From NCBI RefSeq assembly GCF_900698985.1, contig NZ_LR217730.1, positions 186,001 through 250,000 on the forward strand: a DNA stretch of 64,000 nucleotides, written 5' to 3'. The stretch is from Erwinia_E haradaeae_B (GTDB lineage Bacteria; Pseudomonadota; Gammaproteobacteria; Enterobacterales; Enterobacteriaceae). A model generated the notes under the pieces. That model was not told the origin of the DNA and did no database searches. It saw nothing but the letters and a program-made list of their open reading frames with translations. Positions 7,725-18,410 of the stretch are shown piece by piece. The position numbers were made by a program, and so were the translations under genes. Numbering within the stretch: the first letter of the stretch is position 1; the number at the start of each line of letters is the position of its first letter.

Positions 7725-9146
7725 TTATAAAGGGTTATGACTCTTGATGTATTCTAATGCTGCATCAATACGTGATACACAGCGTTTTTGACCAATAGTA
7801 TAAAGAGTAATATCTAATGTAGGAGACTTTGATGATCCAGTGATTGCAATACGCACTGGCATTCCTACAGTACGTATACCACCAATTAGTTTATTAGACG
7901 CTCTATGAATAGCATTTGTTACTTCTATTTGAGTCCAATGGATTATTGAAGCTAATTCGATCCGCATAACTTCTAGTGATTGTTGAGAGGTGCTTGCTTG
8001 ATTATGAAAATATTTCTGAGCTGCACTTGTATTATATTCTTTTAATTCTTCATAAAAATAGCGACAAGTAGATGCCATTTCTTGTAGGGTATTACAACGA
8101 TTACCCAATAATGTCACTATATCTTCTAGTTTCGGGCCGTGTTCGGTATTAATATTTTCAGATTGCATCTGCCATTGAAGATGAGTTGTGATGTATTTTC
8201 TAGGGAGATGATTAATGTAGTGCTGATTGAGCCACTGTAATTTTGTAATATTCATAGTACTAGGAGATTTGCTTAATCCTTCCAATGTAAATAACTCTTT
8301 CATTTCCTTTAGGTTTAATATTTCACGGTTACCGAAAGACCATCCAAGGCGGACTAAATAATTCAGTAATGCTTCAGGTAAATAGCCTTCATTACGATAT
8401 TGTGTTATTTTTAAAGCTCCTTTTCTTTTAGATAATTTTTTACCATTAGCATCTAATATCATAGATACATGTGCATAAACAGGAATAGTAGCCCCAATGG
8501 CTTTAAAGATGTTTATTTGACGTGGTGTGTTATTTATATGATCTACCCCACGAATAACATGGGTGATATTCATATCTACATCATCAATTACTACACAAAA
8601 ATTATAAGTTGGAGAGCCATCACTGCGACGAATAATAAGATCATCTAGCTCTTGATTTTTGAATTCGATACGACCATGAATTCTATCATCAAAGATTACG
8701 GAACCTTCTTTGGGGTTTTTAAAACGTACTACATATTTTTTATGATCTATAGGTTTTTTATTATCAGCGCGACAGTAACCGTCGTATTGTGGTTTTTTCC
8801 CAATAGCCATTTGATTTTCACGTAGTGCATCTAGTCGTTCTTTTGAGCAATAGCATTTATAGGCAGTATTGTCTTTTAACATTTGATCAATAATTGTATT
8901 ATAACGATTTAAGCGTTTTGTCTGATAATATGGCCCCTCATCCCAATCAAGATTAAGCCAGCGCAAATCTTCCATGATAGCAGTACTGCTATTTTTATTA
9001 GATCGCTGTACATCAGTATCTTCTATACGTAATACAAATTTACCATTATGGTAACGAGCAAACAACCATGAGTATAGAGCAGTACGAGCACCACCAAGGT
9101 GTAGGTCTCCTGTAGGGCTAGGAGAAAATCGAGTTTTAATTTTCAC
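7725..9146 (-). CDS. gltX: Glutamate--tRNA ligase
   Basis: Class I synthetase that charges tRNA-Glu. 473 residues against 471 in E. coli, matching end to end. The nucleotide-binding signature is SPTGDLHLGGART (residues 8-22) and the KMSKS-type loop is KKLSKRKG; C-terminal helical anticodon-binding domains follow. The zinc-binding insertion is altered: Cys98, Cys100 and Cys125 are present, but the E. coli fourth ligand His127 is Ala (YDGYCRADN), so zinc may be lost or bound differently. Start is GTG at 9146, giving MKIKTRFSPSPTG, with AGG upstream on the minus strand. Divergent from gyrA across a 302-base gap. Confidence 0.97.
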   Translation of the reverse strand: MKIKTRFSPSPTGDLHLGGARTALYSWLFARYHNGKFVLRIEDTDVQRSNKNSSTAIMEDLRWLNLDWDEGPYYQTKRLNRYNTIIDQMLKDNTAYKCYCSKERLDALRENQMAIGKKPQYDGYCRADNKKPIDHKKYVVRFKNPKEGSVIFDDRIHGRIEFKNQELDDLIIRRSDGSPTYNFCVVIDDVDMNITHVIRGVDHINNTPRQINIFKAIGATIPVYAHVSMILDANGKKLSKRKGALKITQYRNEGYLPEALLNYLVRLGWSFGNREILNLKEMKELFTLEGLSKSPSTMNITKLQWLNQHYINHLPRKYITTHLQWQMQSENINTEHGPKLEDIVTLLGNRCNTLQEMASTCRYFYEELKEYNTSAAQKYFHNQASTSQQSLEVMRIELASIIHWTQIEVTNAIHRASNKLIGGIRTVGMPVRIAITGSSKSPTLDITLYTIGQKRCVSRIDAALEYIKSHNPL

Positions 9147-9448
9147 GTAATCAGTACCTACTATGATTAAAATATATTTTAAATGAAATAGAATCTGTAA
9201 AGAGATGCTACCATATCTTTGTATAGGTGCTCATATAATTTTAGTTTAATATAGTTAATTTTATTTTAAATTTTGATATTTAAGGTTGATTGTCTATATT
9301 TATTGGGATTAAAATTTTTCTGCATAATGTATTATATACTAATAAATCTTATTATTTATTAGTATGATGCTGATTATTCGTCTATACCTAATGTGATATA
9401 CTACACTATCTTTTCATAAGGAATTAACATAGAAAGGAAAGTTTGTCC
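9147..9448. other. gltX-gyrA divergent promoter region
   Basis: 302 bases between divergent genes, so promoters for both should lie here. One candidate for gyrA is listed at 9273-9300. No other structure identified. Confidence 0.6.
9273..9300 (+). promoter_or_regulatory. Candidate gyrA promoter
   Basis: TTGATA (9273-9278), a 16-base spacer, then TATATT (9295-9300), about 150 bases before the gyrA start. Close to the sigma-70 consensus, but such matches are frequent in AT-rich DNA. Confidence 0.3.
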
Positions 9449-12049
9449 ATGAATGACTTTGCCCGTGAAATTAGATTAGTTAATATCGCAGAAGAATTAA
9501 AAAACTCTTATTTAGATTATGCTATGTCAGTTATTATTGGTCGTGCCTTACCAGATGTACGTGATGGTTTAAAACCAGTGCACCGTCGTGTTTTATACGC
9601 TATGCATATTCTTGGCAATGATTGGAATAAGGCTTATAAAAAATCTGCACGTATTGTTGGTGATGTGATTGGTAAATATCATCCACATGGTGATACTGCT
9701 GTATATGATGCAATTGTCCGTATGGCTCAATCTTTTTCGTTACGATATATTTTGATTGATGGTCAAGGTAATTTTGGTTCTATTGATGGGGATCCAGCCG
9801 CAGCGATGCGCTATACAGAAGTGCGTATGTCTAAAATAGCGCATGAAATCTTAGCAGATCTTGAAAAAGAAACTGTAAATTTTATGCCAAATTATGACAG
9901 TACAGAAGAAATACCAGAAGTAATGCCAACTCGCATTCCGAACTTATTAGTCAATGGTTCTTCAGGAATTGCAGTTGGTATGGCGACAAATATTCCACCG
10001 CATAATCTAACTGAGGTAATTAATGGTTGTCTTGCATATCTCGACTCTGAGAATATTACTGTTGAAACTTTAATGAAGTATATTCCTGGCCCAGATTTTC
10101 CCACTTCTGCTATTATTTATGGACAGAAGGGGATCCATGAAGCTTATCATACAGGACGTGGAAAGATTCATATACGGGCTCGTACTAGAATTGAAAATAA
10201 TACTAAAAGTAAGCGGGAAACTATTATTATATATGAACTCCCATATCAAGTAAATAAGGCACATCTTATTGAAAGAATTGCTGAATTAGTTAAAGAAAAA
10301 CGCCTAGAAGGGGTAAGTGCTTTACGTGATGAATCCGACCAAGAAGGTATGCGTATTGTAATAGAGGTAAAACGTGATGCATTGAGTGAGGTAGTGTTAA
10401 ATAATTTATATTCGCTAACGCAGATGCAAACCTCTTTCTGTATTAATATGGTTGCGTTACACCAAGGTCAACCAAAGCTTATGTCACTAAAGGATATCGT
10501 AGGAGCCTTTGTATCTCATCGTCGAGAGGTCATCACGCGTCGTACTGTTTTTGAGTTACGAAAAGCACGTCATCGTGCTCACATTCTTGAAGCTTTAGCG
10601 CTAGCCTTAGGGAATATTGAGTCTATGATTCAGTTGATTCGTAGCTCCATTACACCAGAAGAAGCAAAAGACAAGCTTATGGCTAACACTTGGAATATTG
10701 GACATGTTTCTCAAATGTTAGAATCTGTAGATACTACTACAAATTGTTCAGAATGGCGAGAAAAGAAGAAATATCTTTCTTCTGGAAGATATGCATTAAG
10801 TGCTGATCAAGTTCAGGCGATTTTAGACTTACGACTTCAAAAAATAACCAGTTTAGAGCATAAAAAATTATTTGAGGAGTACATTAGTTTATCAGATCAG
10901 ATTAATAAATTAATGTGTATTCTGAAGAATCCAAGAAGATTGATAACAGTCATTCGCGAGGAGCTAGAATTCATTCGAGATAAATTTGGAGATCAACGTC
11001 GTACTGAAATTGCTATATATAGTGCTAGTATAAATCTTGAAGATCTCATCCATCAGGAAGATGTAGTGGTAACTTTATCATATCAGGGGTACATTAAGTA
11101 TCAGCCACTAGCTTCTTATGAAGCTCAGCGCCGAGGTGGCAAAGGAAAGTCAGCGGTTTGCATCAAAGAGGAAGATTTTATTGATCGTCTTTTAGTGGCC
11201 AATACACATGATACTATCTTGTGTTTTTCTAGTCGGGGGCGCTTGTATTGGATAAGAGTTTATCAATTGCCAGAAGCTAGTCGTGGTGCGCGCGGTCGCC
11301 CAATTGTTAACTTATTACCTTTGGCAGTAAATGAACGTATTACTGCTCTTTTACCTATACATACGTATACTCAAGAATGGAATATATTTATGGCAACTGC
11401 GAGTGGAACTGTAAAAAAATCAGCATTGACTGAATTTAGCCGGCCTCGTAGTGCAGGTATTTTTGCTGTAAATCTTCGTGATGATGATGAACTTATTGGT
11501 GTGTCGCTTACCAATGGTCATGATGAGGTTATGTTATTCTCCTCTGGAGGAAAGGTAGTTCGTTTTTCTGAAACTGAAGTTCGTACTATGGGGAGAGCTG
11601 CTTCTGGGGTGAGAGGTATTAAGCTAATTGATGAAGATAGGGTAGTATCCTTAATTATTCCGCGAGATAATGGTGCAATTATGACTGTCACTCAACATGG
11701 TTATGGGAAACGCACAAGAAATATTCAATACCCTATTAAGTCACGCGCCACACAAGGGGTTATATCTATTAAGGTGTCTAAAAGAAATGGGTTAGTGATT
11801 GGTGCCGTGCAAGTAATGGATGGAGATCAGATAATGATGATTACTGATGCAGGTACCCTAGTGCGTACACGAGTATCCGAGGTGAGCTTGATTGGTCGAA
11901 ATACTCAAGGTGTAATTTTAATTCGTACCGCTGTAGATGAAAACGTAGTAGCTTTGCAACGGGTGGCTGAAACAGTTATAACAGAATCATTATCTATCCT
12001 TGAGGATAGATCTTTATCAGGTGCTAATTCTGTATTACCTATAATATAA
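9449..12049 (+). CDS. gyrA: DNA gyrase subunit A
   Basis: Breaks and rejoins DNA in the GyrA2GyrB2 complex that introduces negative supercoils. 866 residues against 875 in E. coli. The N-terminal breakage-reunion domain has the catalytic Tyr122 (AMRYTEVR) and quinolone-region residues Thr83 (Ser in E. coli) and Asp87. The C-terminal beta-pinwheel carries the GyrA box QRRGGKG, needed for DNA wrapping. The acidic C-terminal tail of E. coli GyrA is gone: the protein ends LEDRSLSGANSVLPII. ATG 9449 is chosen over TTG 9443 because the protein match begins there and AAAGGAAAG lies upstream. gyrB is not in the window. Confidence 0.97.
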   Translation: MNDFAREIRLVNIAEELKNSYLDYAMSVIIGRALPDVRDGLKPVHRRVLYAMHILGNDWNKAYKKSARIVGDVIGKYHPHGDTAVYDAIVRMAQSFSLRYILIDGQGNFGSIDGDPAAAMRYTEVRMSKIAHEILADLEKETVNFMPNYDSTEEIPEVMPTRIPNLLVNGSSGIAVGMATNIPPHNLTEVINGCLAYLDSENITVETLMKYIPGPDFPTSAIIYGQKGIHEAYHTGRGKIHIRARTRIENNTKSKRETIIIYELPYQVNKAHLIERIAELVKEKRLEGVSALRDESDQEGMRIVIEVKRDALSEVVLNNLYSLTQMQTSFCINMVALHQGQPKLMSLKDIVGAFVSHRREVITRRTVFELRKARHRAHILEALALALGNIESMIQLIRSSITPEEAKDKLMANTWNIGHVSQMLESVDTTTNCSEWREKKKYLSSGRYALSADQVQAILDLRLQKITSLEHKKLFEEYISLSDQINKLMCILKNPRRLITVIREELEFIRDKFGDQRRTEIAIYSASINLEDLIHQEDVVVTLSYQGYIKYQPLASYEAQRRGGKGKSAVCIKEEDFIDRLLVANTHDTILCFSSRGRLYWIRVYQLPEASRGARGRPIVNLLPLAVNERITALLPIHTYTQEWNIFMATASGTVKKSALTEFSRPRSAGIFAVNLRDDDELIGVSLTNGHDEVMLFSSGGKVVRFSETEVRTMGRAASGVRGIKLIDEDRVVSLIIPRDNGAIMTVTQHGYGKRTRNIQYPIKSRATQGVISIKVSKRNGLVIGAVQVMDGDQIMMITDAGTLVRTRVSEVSLIGRNTQGVILIRTAVDENVVALQRVAETVITESLSILEDRSLSGANSVLPII

Positions 12050-12660
12050 ATTCATACAAAAGATTACACTCATGATAGAGATTAAAAAGAAATTGGAGAT
12101 TGTATTATGTGTTAAGTAATATTTTATTCAAAGTGTATAATTGTAGTAGAACTATGCTATATTTTATATTTTGAATTTAAAAATCTTTTTATAATGTTTT
12201 GATTGTTAGTTTTTGAAAAAAAATAATAATGATATTGTAATTAGTCTAATAAAAAAATAGAGATATTGATATATGATAAAATTACTCTTATTTAGTATAT
12301 GGATTACTTTAAAAATATCAGAGATTTCGCATATATAGATTTTTAAATCTTCTTTGCAGTTTGTTTAAATTCATAAATTACATTCTTTTTAAGAACTTAT
12401 TATATATTAGACACTACTAAATACACTAAATAGTGTATCACAGACTAGAGGTGTATTAATTTACGAATCATGTAGTTTATAAATGATTTTGTAGATTAGA
12501 AAAAGAGAATATTGTGAATAATGACATTGTATAAGCTATACATTATATAAGCTATAGAGTATATATGAAAAATATTAGCATTATAATAGTATTTGATTTT
12601 TTTATGTTAAAATATATTGATAGATTGATTGAAAAAGATAGCAATAAATTTTAGATACTA

Positions 12661-12693
12661 TATTGTATATTGTATATTGTATATTGTATATTG
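12661..12693. repeat. Heptamer tandem repeat
   Basis: TATTGTA repeated four times in a row (12661-12688) plus a partial fifth copy. Typical of replication slippage in AT-rich non-coding DNA. Confidence 0.85.
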
Positions 12694-12904
12694 CTATGTG
12701 TATTTCTATTATAGATAATAGGATTTATTTTTGAGTAGATTTAATCTTGTATTTGCGTGGTGCGTGAAAACTGGATGAAAATAGGAGTATCGGCCGAAAG
12801 AGAATACGTAACTTTTAACTTGCTTTAGTATGCTATACTAAATATAAAACTTATATTACAACTCTATGATATATATGAGTTTTTTTAGACTATTAATTAA
12901 TATG

Positions 12905-12927
12905 GGCACTGTGTGCCAAGCATTTTT
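12905..12927 (+). terminator. Weak terminator-like hairpin near guaA 3' end
   Basis: GGCAC and GTGCC pair around TGT (12905-12917). On the plus strand AAGCATTTTT follows. It lies about 60 bases beyond the guaA stop and 850 after gyrA. The stem is short and there is no T run on the guaA strand, so the role is uncertain. Confidence 0.35.
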
Positions 12928-12974
12928 GAGTATTCTGTTAATATTCTATAATGTATAGGTTTTTATTTAGGATT

Positions 12975-14555
12975 TTATTCCCATTCGATTGTTGCAGGTG
13001 GTTTACTAGAGATATCATAAACAACGCGGGAGATGCTGTGAATTTCATTTATAATACGATTAGAGACGACACTAAGAAACTCATATGTTAGATTTGCCCA
13101 CTGAGCGGTCATAAAATCAGTTGTTTCAACAGCTCTAATAGCTATTACCCAATCGTATTTTCGATTATCACCTATAACACTAACAGAGCGAATTGGAAGA
13201 AACACAGTAAATGCTTGGCTTACTTTATGATACAAATCAGCCTTATGTAGCTCCTCAATTAATATGGCGTCAGCAGATCTTAAAAGGTTACAGTATTCTT
13301 TTTTTACTTCACCTAATATGCGGATACTCAAACCAGGACCTGGAAATGGGTGTCGATATAAGATTGATCTCGATAATCCTAATTTTAGTCCGATTTTTCG
13401 TACTTCGTCCTTAAATAGTGTTTTTAAAGGCTCGAGTAATTTTAGTCTCATGTTTTTTGGTAATCCTCCAACGTTATGATGTGACTTGATGACGTGTGCT
13501 GGAGAAGCTGAAGTTATACCAGATTCAATGACATCAGAATAGATAGTTCCTTGTGCTAGCCATTGCACATTGCCAAGTTTAACGGCTTCTTCTTCAAATA
13601 TCTCAACAAATATACGACCAATAATTTTACGTTTGTCTTCTGGTTCCTGAATGCCAACTAAAGCATCTAGAAATCGTTTTTCTGCTTCTATATGAATAAT
13701 ATCTAAGCCAAAGAAATTAGAAAACATAGTTATTATTTGATTAGCTTCACCTAAGCGAAGAAGTCCATTATCAATAAAGACGCATATTAAACGATGACCA
13801 ATAGCACGGTGTAACAATAATGCCGTTACTAAAGAGTCTACGCCTCCAGAAAGTCCCAGCATAACTCTTTCATTTGCTATTTGATTTTTTATGTGTTGAA
13901 TAATATCATCGATAATGTTTTCCTCAGTCCATAATGCTTTGCATTGACAAATAACTTGCACAAATTGTTTTATTAAACTTAGTCCTTGTGGTGTATGTGT
14001 TACTTCTGGATGGAATTGTACACCGTAGAAATGTTTTTTTTCATTTGTCATAATTACAACTGGACACGTTTCAGTTTTAGCTATAGCAATAAAATTAGAT
14101 GGGATCTGACTAACATGATCGGAGTGACTCATCCAGACATCCATCACTATTTTTTCATCTATTTTTGTCTCATGTATAATTGGAGGTAGTAATTGGCTAT
14201 TCCCTGTTACTATTATCTGTGCATAACCGAACTCGCGTTGGCTAGAGCTTTGCACTACACCACCTAATTGAACAGCCATTACTTGCATACCGTAGCATAT
14301 ACCAAGAATGGGGACTCCAGCATGAAATATATAATTTACTGCACGTGGGCTATCATGACTAATGCTGCTTTCTGGTCCTCCTGAGAGGATTATACCATTC
14401 GGATTAAATGCTCTAATTTCGTTCTCTGATGCATGCCATGCTAATAATTTACAATATACCCCAATACTCCTTATGCGTTTAGCGAGCAGTTGGGTATATT
14501 GTGAACCAAAATCAAGTATAAGAATACGACTGCTGTAAATATTTTGTAGTAGCAT
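12975..14555 (-). CDS. guaA: GMP synthase (glutamine-hydrolysing)
   Basis: Converts XMP to GMP with ATP and glutamine. 526 residues against 525 in E. coli. The N-terminal class I glutamine amidotransferase has the nucleophile Cys in GICYGMQ and the His/Glu pair in GVQFHPEVTH. The central ATP-pyrophosphatase domain has the P-loop LSGGVDS. The C-terminal dimerisation domain ends KPPATIEWE as in E. coli. It follows guaB on the same strand after 136 bases, the usual guaBA operon. Together they run the IMP to XMP to GMP branch, feeding DNA and RNA synthesis. Confidence 0.98.
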   Translation of the reverse strand: MLLQNIYSSRILILDFGSQYTQLLAKRIRSIGVYCKLLAWHASENEIRAFNPNGIILSGGPESSISHDSPRAVNYIFHAGVPILGICYGMQVMAVQLGGVVQSSSQREFGYAQIIVTGNSQLLPPIIHETKIDEKIVMDVWMSHSDHVSQIPSNFIAIAKTETCPVVIMTNEKKHFYGVQFHPEVTHTPQGLSLIKQFVQVICQCKALWTEENIIDDIIQHIKNQIANERVMLGLSGGVDSLVTALLLHRAIGHRLICVFIDNGLLRLGEANQIITMFSNFFGLDIIHIEAEKRFLDALVGIQEPEDKRKIIGRIFVEIFEEEAVKLGNVQWLAQGTIYSDVIESGITSASPAHVIKSHHNVGGLPKNMRLKLLEPLKTLFKDEVRKIGLKLGLSRSILYRHPFPGPGLSIRILGEVKKEYCNLLRSADAILIEELHKADLYHKVSQAFTVFLPIRSVSVIGDNRKYDWVIAIRAVETTDFMTAQWANLTYEFLSVVSNRIINEIHSISRVVYDISSKPPATIEWE

Positions 14556-14691
14556 GAAGAGAATTCCAGAGAAAATAATATTGTCAATTATAAGTCACAT
14601 AATACATTATTGTCATTAAAGTTCAGAGGATAGTTACATTATAGTAATAGATCATTATTTACTTGTATTAGGAAACATTCTAGATACGAGA

Positions 14692-16158
14692 CTAAGAATC
14701 TATGTAGTAATTTGGAGGTTCTTTTGTCATAGAGATATTATGTGCATGACTTTCTGAGATACCTGCTTTACTAATGCGGACAAAAACAGCTTTAGTACGT
14801 AATTGTTCGATAGTAGCACAACCAGTAAGACCCATACAAGATCTCAAGCCTCCCATTTGCTGATAGATGATTTCCTTAAGTCGACCTCTGTATGCCACGC
14901 GCCCCTCTATGCCTTCCGGTACTAACTTGTTTCCTGTATTATTCATTTGAAAATAACGATCAGCAGACCCTTGAGTCATGGCTCCGAGTGAACCCATTCC
15001 ACGGTAAGATTTAAATGAACGCCCCTGGTATAATTCAATCTCACCTGGTGACTCCTCGCTACCTGCTAGCATGGACCCTAGCATAACTACTGCTGCCCCA
15101 GCAGCAATAGCTTTAGCAATATCCCCAGAGAAGCGAATACCTCCATCAGCAATAATTGGAATACCAGAACCTTCCAGGGCAGTTGCAGCATCTGAAACTG
15201 CTGTGATTTGAGGTATGCCTACACCGGTGACAATACGGGTGGTACAAATTGACCCAGGACCAAGACCAACTTTAACTGCATTAACGCCTGCCTTAGCTAA
15301 CGCTAGTGCACCAGAAGCAGTTACTATATTACCGCCGATAATTTGAAGATCAGGATATTTTTCACGTGTTTTTCTAATACATTGTAAAACATTTTCAGAG
15401 TGGCCGTGCGAAGAGTCAATTAATAACACATCGACACCAGCAGATACTAAAGCGTCAATTCGTTCTACGTTACCTAAGTTAGCACCTACAGCTGCCCCCA
15501 CACGCAGTCGGCCATGTTGATCCTTGCAAGCATAAGGTTTGCGTTCTGCTTTTTGAAAGTCCTTAACAGTGATCATTCCTTTTAATTGAAAGTATTTATC
15601 TACTACTAATGCTTTTTCTACACGTTTTTCATGCATTTTTTGTAGTATAACCATGCGAGATTCGCCTTCTTTCACGGTGACTAGGCGTTCTTTAGGAGTC
15701 ATAACTGCAGAAACAGGTAAATCAAGATCAGTAACAAATCGTACATCCCGTCCTGTAATAATACCGTCTAATTGATTTTGACTATTTACTACGGGATAAC
15801 CTGCAAATCCATTACGTTTGGTTAAGGTTTGTACCATTCTTAATGATGTACTAGGTAATACGGTTTGCGGATTAACTACTATGCCGCTTTCGTATTTTTT
15901 AACTTTACGGACTTCTATCGCTTGATTTTCAATGGACATACTTTTATGAATAAACCCTAAGCCACCTTCTTGTGCTATAGCAATTGCTAGGTTAGACTCA
16001 GTTACAGTGTCCATGGCAGCAGATATCACAGGAATGTTTAAATGGATAGTTTTAGTAAGTGAAGTACGCAGGCTAGCTGTTTCTGGGAGAACGGAAGAGT
16101 GAGCTGGAACAATAAGAACATCGTCAAATGTCAGGGTTTCTTTAGCGATTCTGAGCAT
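14692..16158 (-). CDS. guaB: IMP dehydrogenase
   Basis: NAD-dependent oxidation of IMP to XMP, the committed step to guanine nucleotides. 488 residues, the same as E. coli. A TIM barrel carries the catalytic Cys loop GPGSICTTR and the flap region RGMGSLGAM. Two CBS domains are inserted (about 95-205, including GYPVVNSQNQ and EKALVVDKYF). The C-terminal active-site residues are seen in EGIEGRVAYRG and QQMGGLRSCMG. The start MLRIAKETLTFDDVL aligns exactly with E. coli. First gene of guaBA; its promoter should lie just above 16158. Confidence 0.98.
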   Translation of the reverse strand: MLRIAKETLTFDDVLIVPAHSSVLPETASLRTSLTKTIHLNIPVISAAMDTVTESNLAIAIAQEGGLGFIHKSMSIENQAIEVRKVKKYESGIVVNPQTVLPSTSLRMVQTLTKRNGFAGYPVVNSQNQLDGIITGRDVRFVTDLDLPVSAVMTPKERLVTVKEGESRMVILQKMHEKRVEKALVVDKYFQLKGMITVKDFQKAERKPYACKDQHGRLRVGAAVGANLGNVERIDALVSAGVDVLLIDSSHGHSENVLQCIRKTREKYPDLQIIGGNIVTASGALALAKAGVNAVKVGLGPGSICTTRIVTGVGIPQITAVSDAATALEGSGIPIIADGGIRFSGDIAKAIAAGAAVVMLGSMLAGSEESPGEIELYQGRSFKSYRGMGSLGAMTQGSADRYFQMNNTGNKLVPEGIEGRVAYRGRLKEIIYQQMGGLRSCMGLTGCATIEQLRTKAVFVRISKAGISESHAHNISMTKEPPNYYIDS

Positions 16159-18410
16159 GGCAATATCTCAATCTAAAAGTTAATAAAACGTATATAATAT
16201 TGCTATAAAATTCTTACAGGCTATCGTCTATCTGTTTCAATATTTTACATAAAACGCTAGATTTTTTGAAGAGACATTAATGATGCATGTAGTTCTGTCA
16301 AATTTTACTTGTAATATATATTCAACTATAAAGCTTAGCTATAGAGTTTAGAATAACAATATTTACTCTAATAGTATAGATGTAGAATACATAGTTTAGC
16401 ATCGATATTATAGTTTTTCGGAATATTTAATTACATACGATTATTTTGAATTCATATAATGACTATTTGATCTTGAGGGTCTACTGTATGATTTTAAATT
16501 ATAATTTAATAATTCTCGATATTATTAATAATAACATCATTACAAAAAATATCATACTTTATCTGTAAGTATGTCTTATTAAGCTTTTTAGTTTATTCCT
16601 ATTATTACTCTTTAGTGTTGATCGCGCAGTATTAGTTGAACATTTTTTTAAAAAATATATTCAGAATATCATTATTAATAATAACATATCTTTAATGCTA
16701 ATATAGATAAAATATAAACAATATATCTTACATGTGATATGTATAGTTTTTTAGATTACTTTAATTTAACTAGCAAAAATTAGTAAAGTATATTTTTATT
16801 TTGCTCAGTTATTTTTACTTAAAATAAAAACTTATTATACATTATAAAAAATATAAGTTAATTTTTTATTTTTATAAAATTTAGTATTTTGGCTAATTAT
16901 ATCTATATTTAATGTATATCTTTAGTATTTTAATAATAATTAAATGTTTTAACAAAAATTAAGAGTCGCGCTATAATGTTCAGCTAAAAAATAAGTATAT
17001 TTTATGTTTCAGTTAGGTAGGATTATATCCTATATGCCTTTAATAAAGAAAGCTTTTTTATGATACTAACCTACAGCAAAGATTTTTATAAGGCCACAAA
17101 AATAAAATATATATTGAATTGTTTTATGCATTATAAAGAGTTATCGTAATACGATATAGTGATTAAATATATTTTATAATATCACATTAAATGAATAATG
17201 TGAATTTGTCTTCTTGTTTTATTTGTGGCTCACATGTTCAGCATTACTTTATGTTCTATGTTTTTGTTTTTTAATTTTTTTTATTTTTTTTACAAAAAAC
17301 AAAAATAATGCTCTTTAAGGGTGTATAATTAATTTTATTTAGGCGGAATGATATTTTGATCGATAATACATTATTATTAATCTTTCCGTTTGGGTATGAT
17401 TAAAGATTCTATTTTTGATGCTGAGGTATAAGTGTTGAAATTTTTAGATATTTAGATAATAAACATAAATCGTATCATAGATACAGCATAGATAAGAATA
17501 ATTATAATTATATATTATAATTATTTAAGGATTGAAGAAGAAATTTTTTATATGGTAATAGTTTTATAGAATTTTTTTTATTTTAGCGCACCATATATTT
17601 AAAGAATCTCATCATGAATTGTTATATGTGCCTATGTTATCTAATCAATCTATATAAGGTATGATACCTTACTATATATATTAAGATCATTATGGTGTAT
17701 ATAATGGCTATTTTTTGTCAATTGATGTAGAAATAGACAGGTCACATTTTATGATATTTTTAATGATATTAATTTTTTAATAGAATTTTATCTAAAATAT
17801 TGTAGATTTATTGTTATTTTATGCATTCATGAAAGCTTCATATTATAATTGACTTAGAAAATTGATAGTTTTAATTTGATTAGAGGAACAATATCTTACT
17901 ATAAGATAAATATAAAATAGTATATAATCATATTGATATTGATCAAATAGTAGAATAGTGATTGTATGTAATAGTAAAAGTGTTTAAAGAATCTGTGAGT
18001 AAAATATGTCTGAATGAAGTTTAAGTATGCTCTGCATACCTAGTAGATTTTTATTAAAATAACTATTTTGCTTCAAGAGCACTAAATAATATCAATTGTA
18101 TAATTATGTTATATTCTTTGATTTTTTTTTCAATCATTCTTGATGATAGCATCATTAGAGATGATTTTAATTTTTTTTATATTAGATTAAGTATATATAA
18201 TACATGATATGAAAAATTATTGCGCAAGTATTGAGATGAATGATATTTTGTCTAAACATATCAAATATTCTATAAACTCGATTAGTGTCTCTTTTAAAGA
18301 TGTTATATCGTATGATTTAAAAATATCTTAGTCGTTCACTTCAGCTGAATGTATTTAGCCGAATGAATGCTAAATAGTATTCACACTCTACAATAGATGA
18401 TTAAGGTTTT
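16159..18410. other. guaB-dnaX divergent spacer, 2.25 kb
   Basis: Very AT-rich with no recognisable gene, tRNA or mobile element. The first 100 bases should hold the guaB promoter. A hairpin lies just upstream of dnaX (18352-18376). In E. coli apt precedes dnaX, but I see no apt sequence here. Confidence 0.6.
18352..18376 (+). repeat. Inverted repeat upstream of dnaX
   Basis: TATTTAGC (18352-18359) and GCTAAATA (18369-18376) form a perfect 8-bp repeat with a 9-base loop, 34 bases before the dnaX ATG. It may be a leader hairpin or operator. Confidence 0.4.

Larger units (their letters stand above)
12050..12974. other. gyrA-guaA convergent spacer
   Basis: 925 bases. It contains an 11-base direct repeat TATAAGCTATA (12530-12540 and 12546-12556), a heptamer tandem repeat (12661-12693), a GC-rich island (12751-12810, 26 of 60 bases G or C) and a short hairpin near guaA (12905-12927). 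No coding sequence recognised. Confidence 0.6.
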
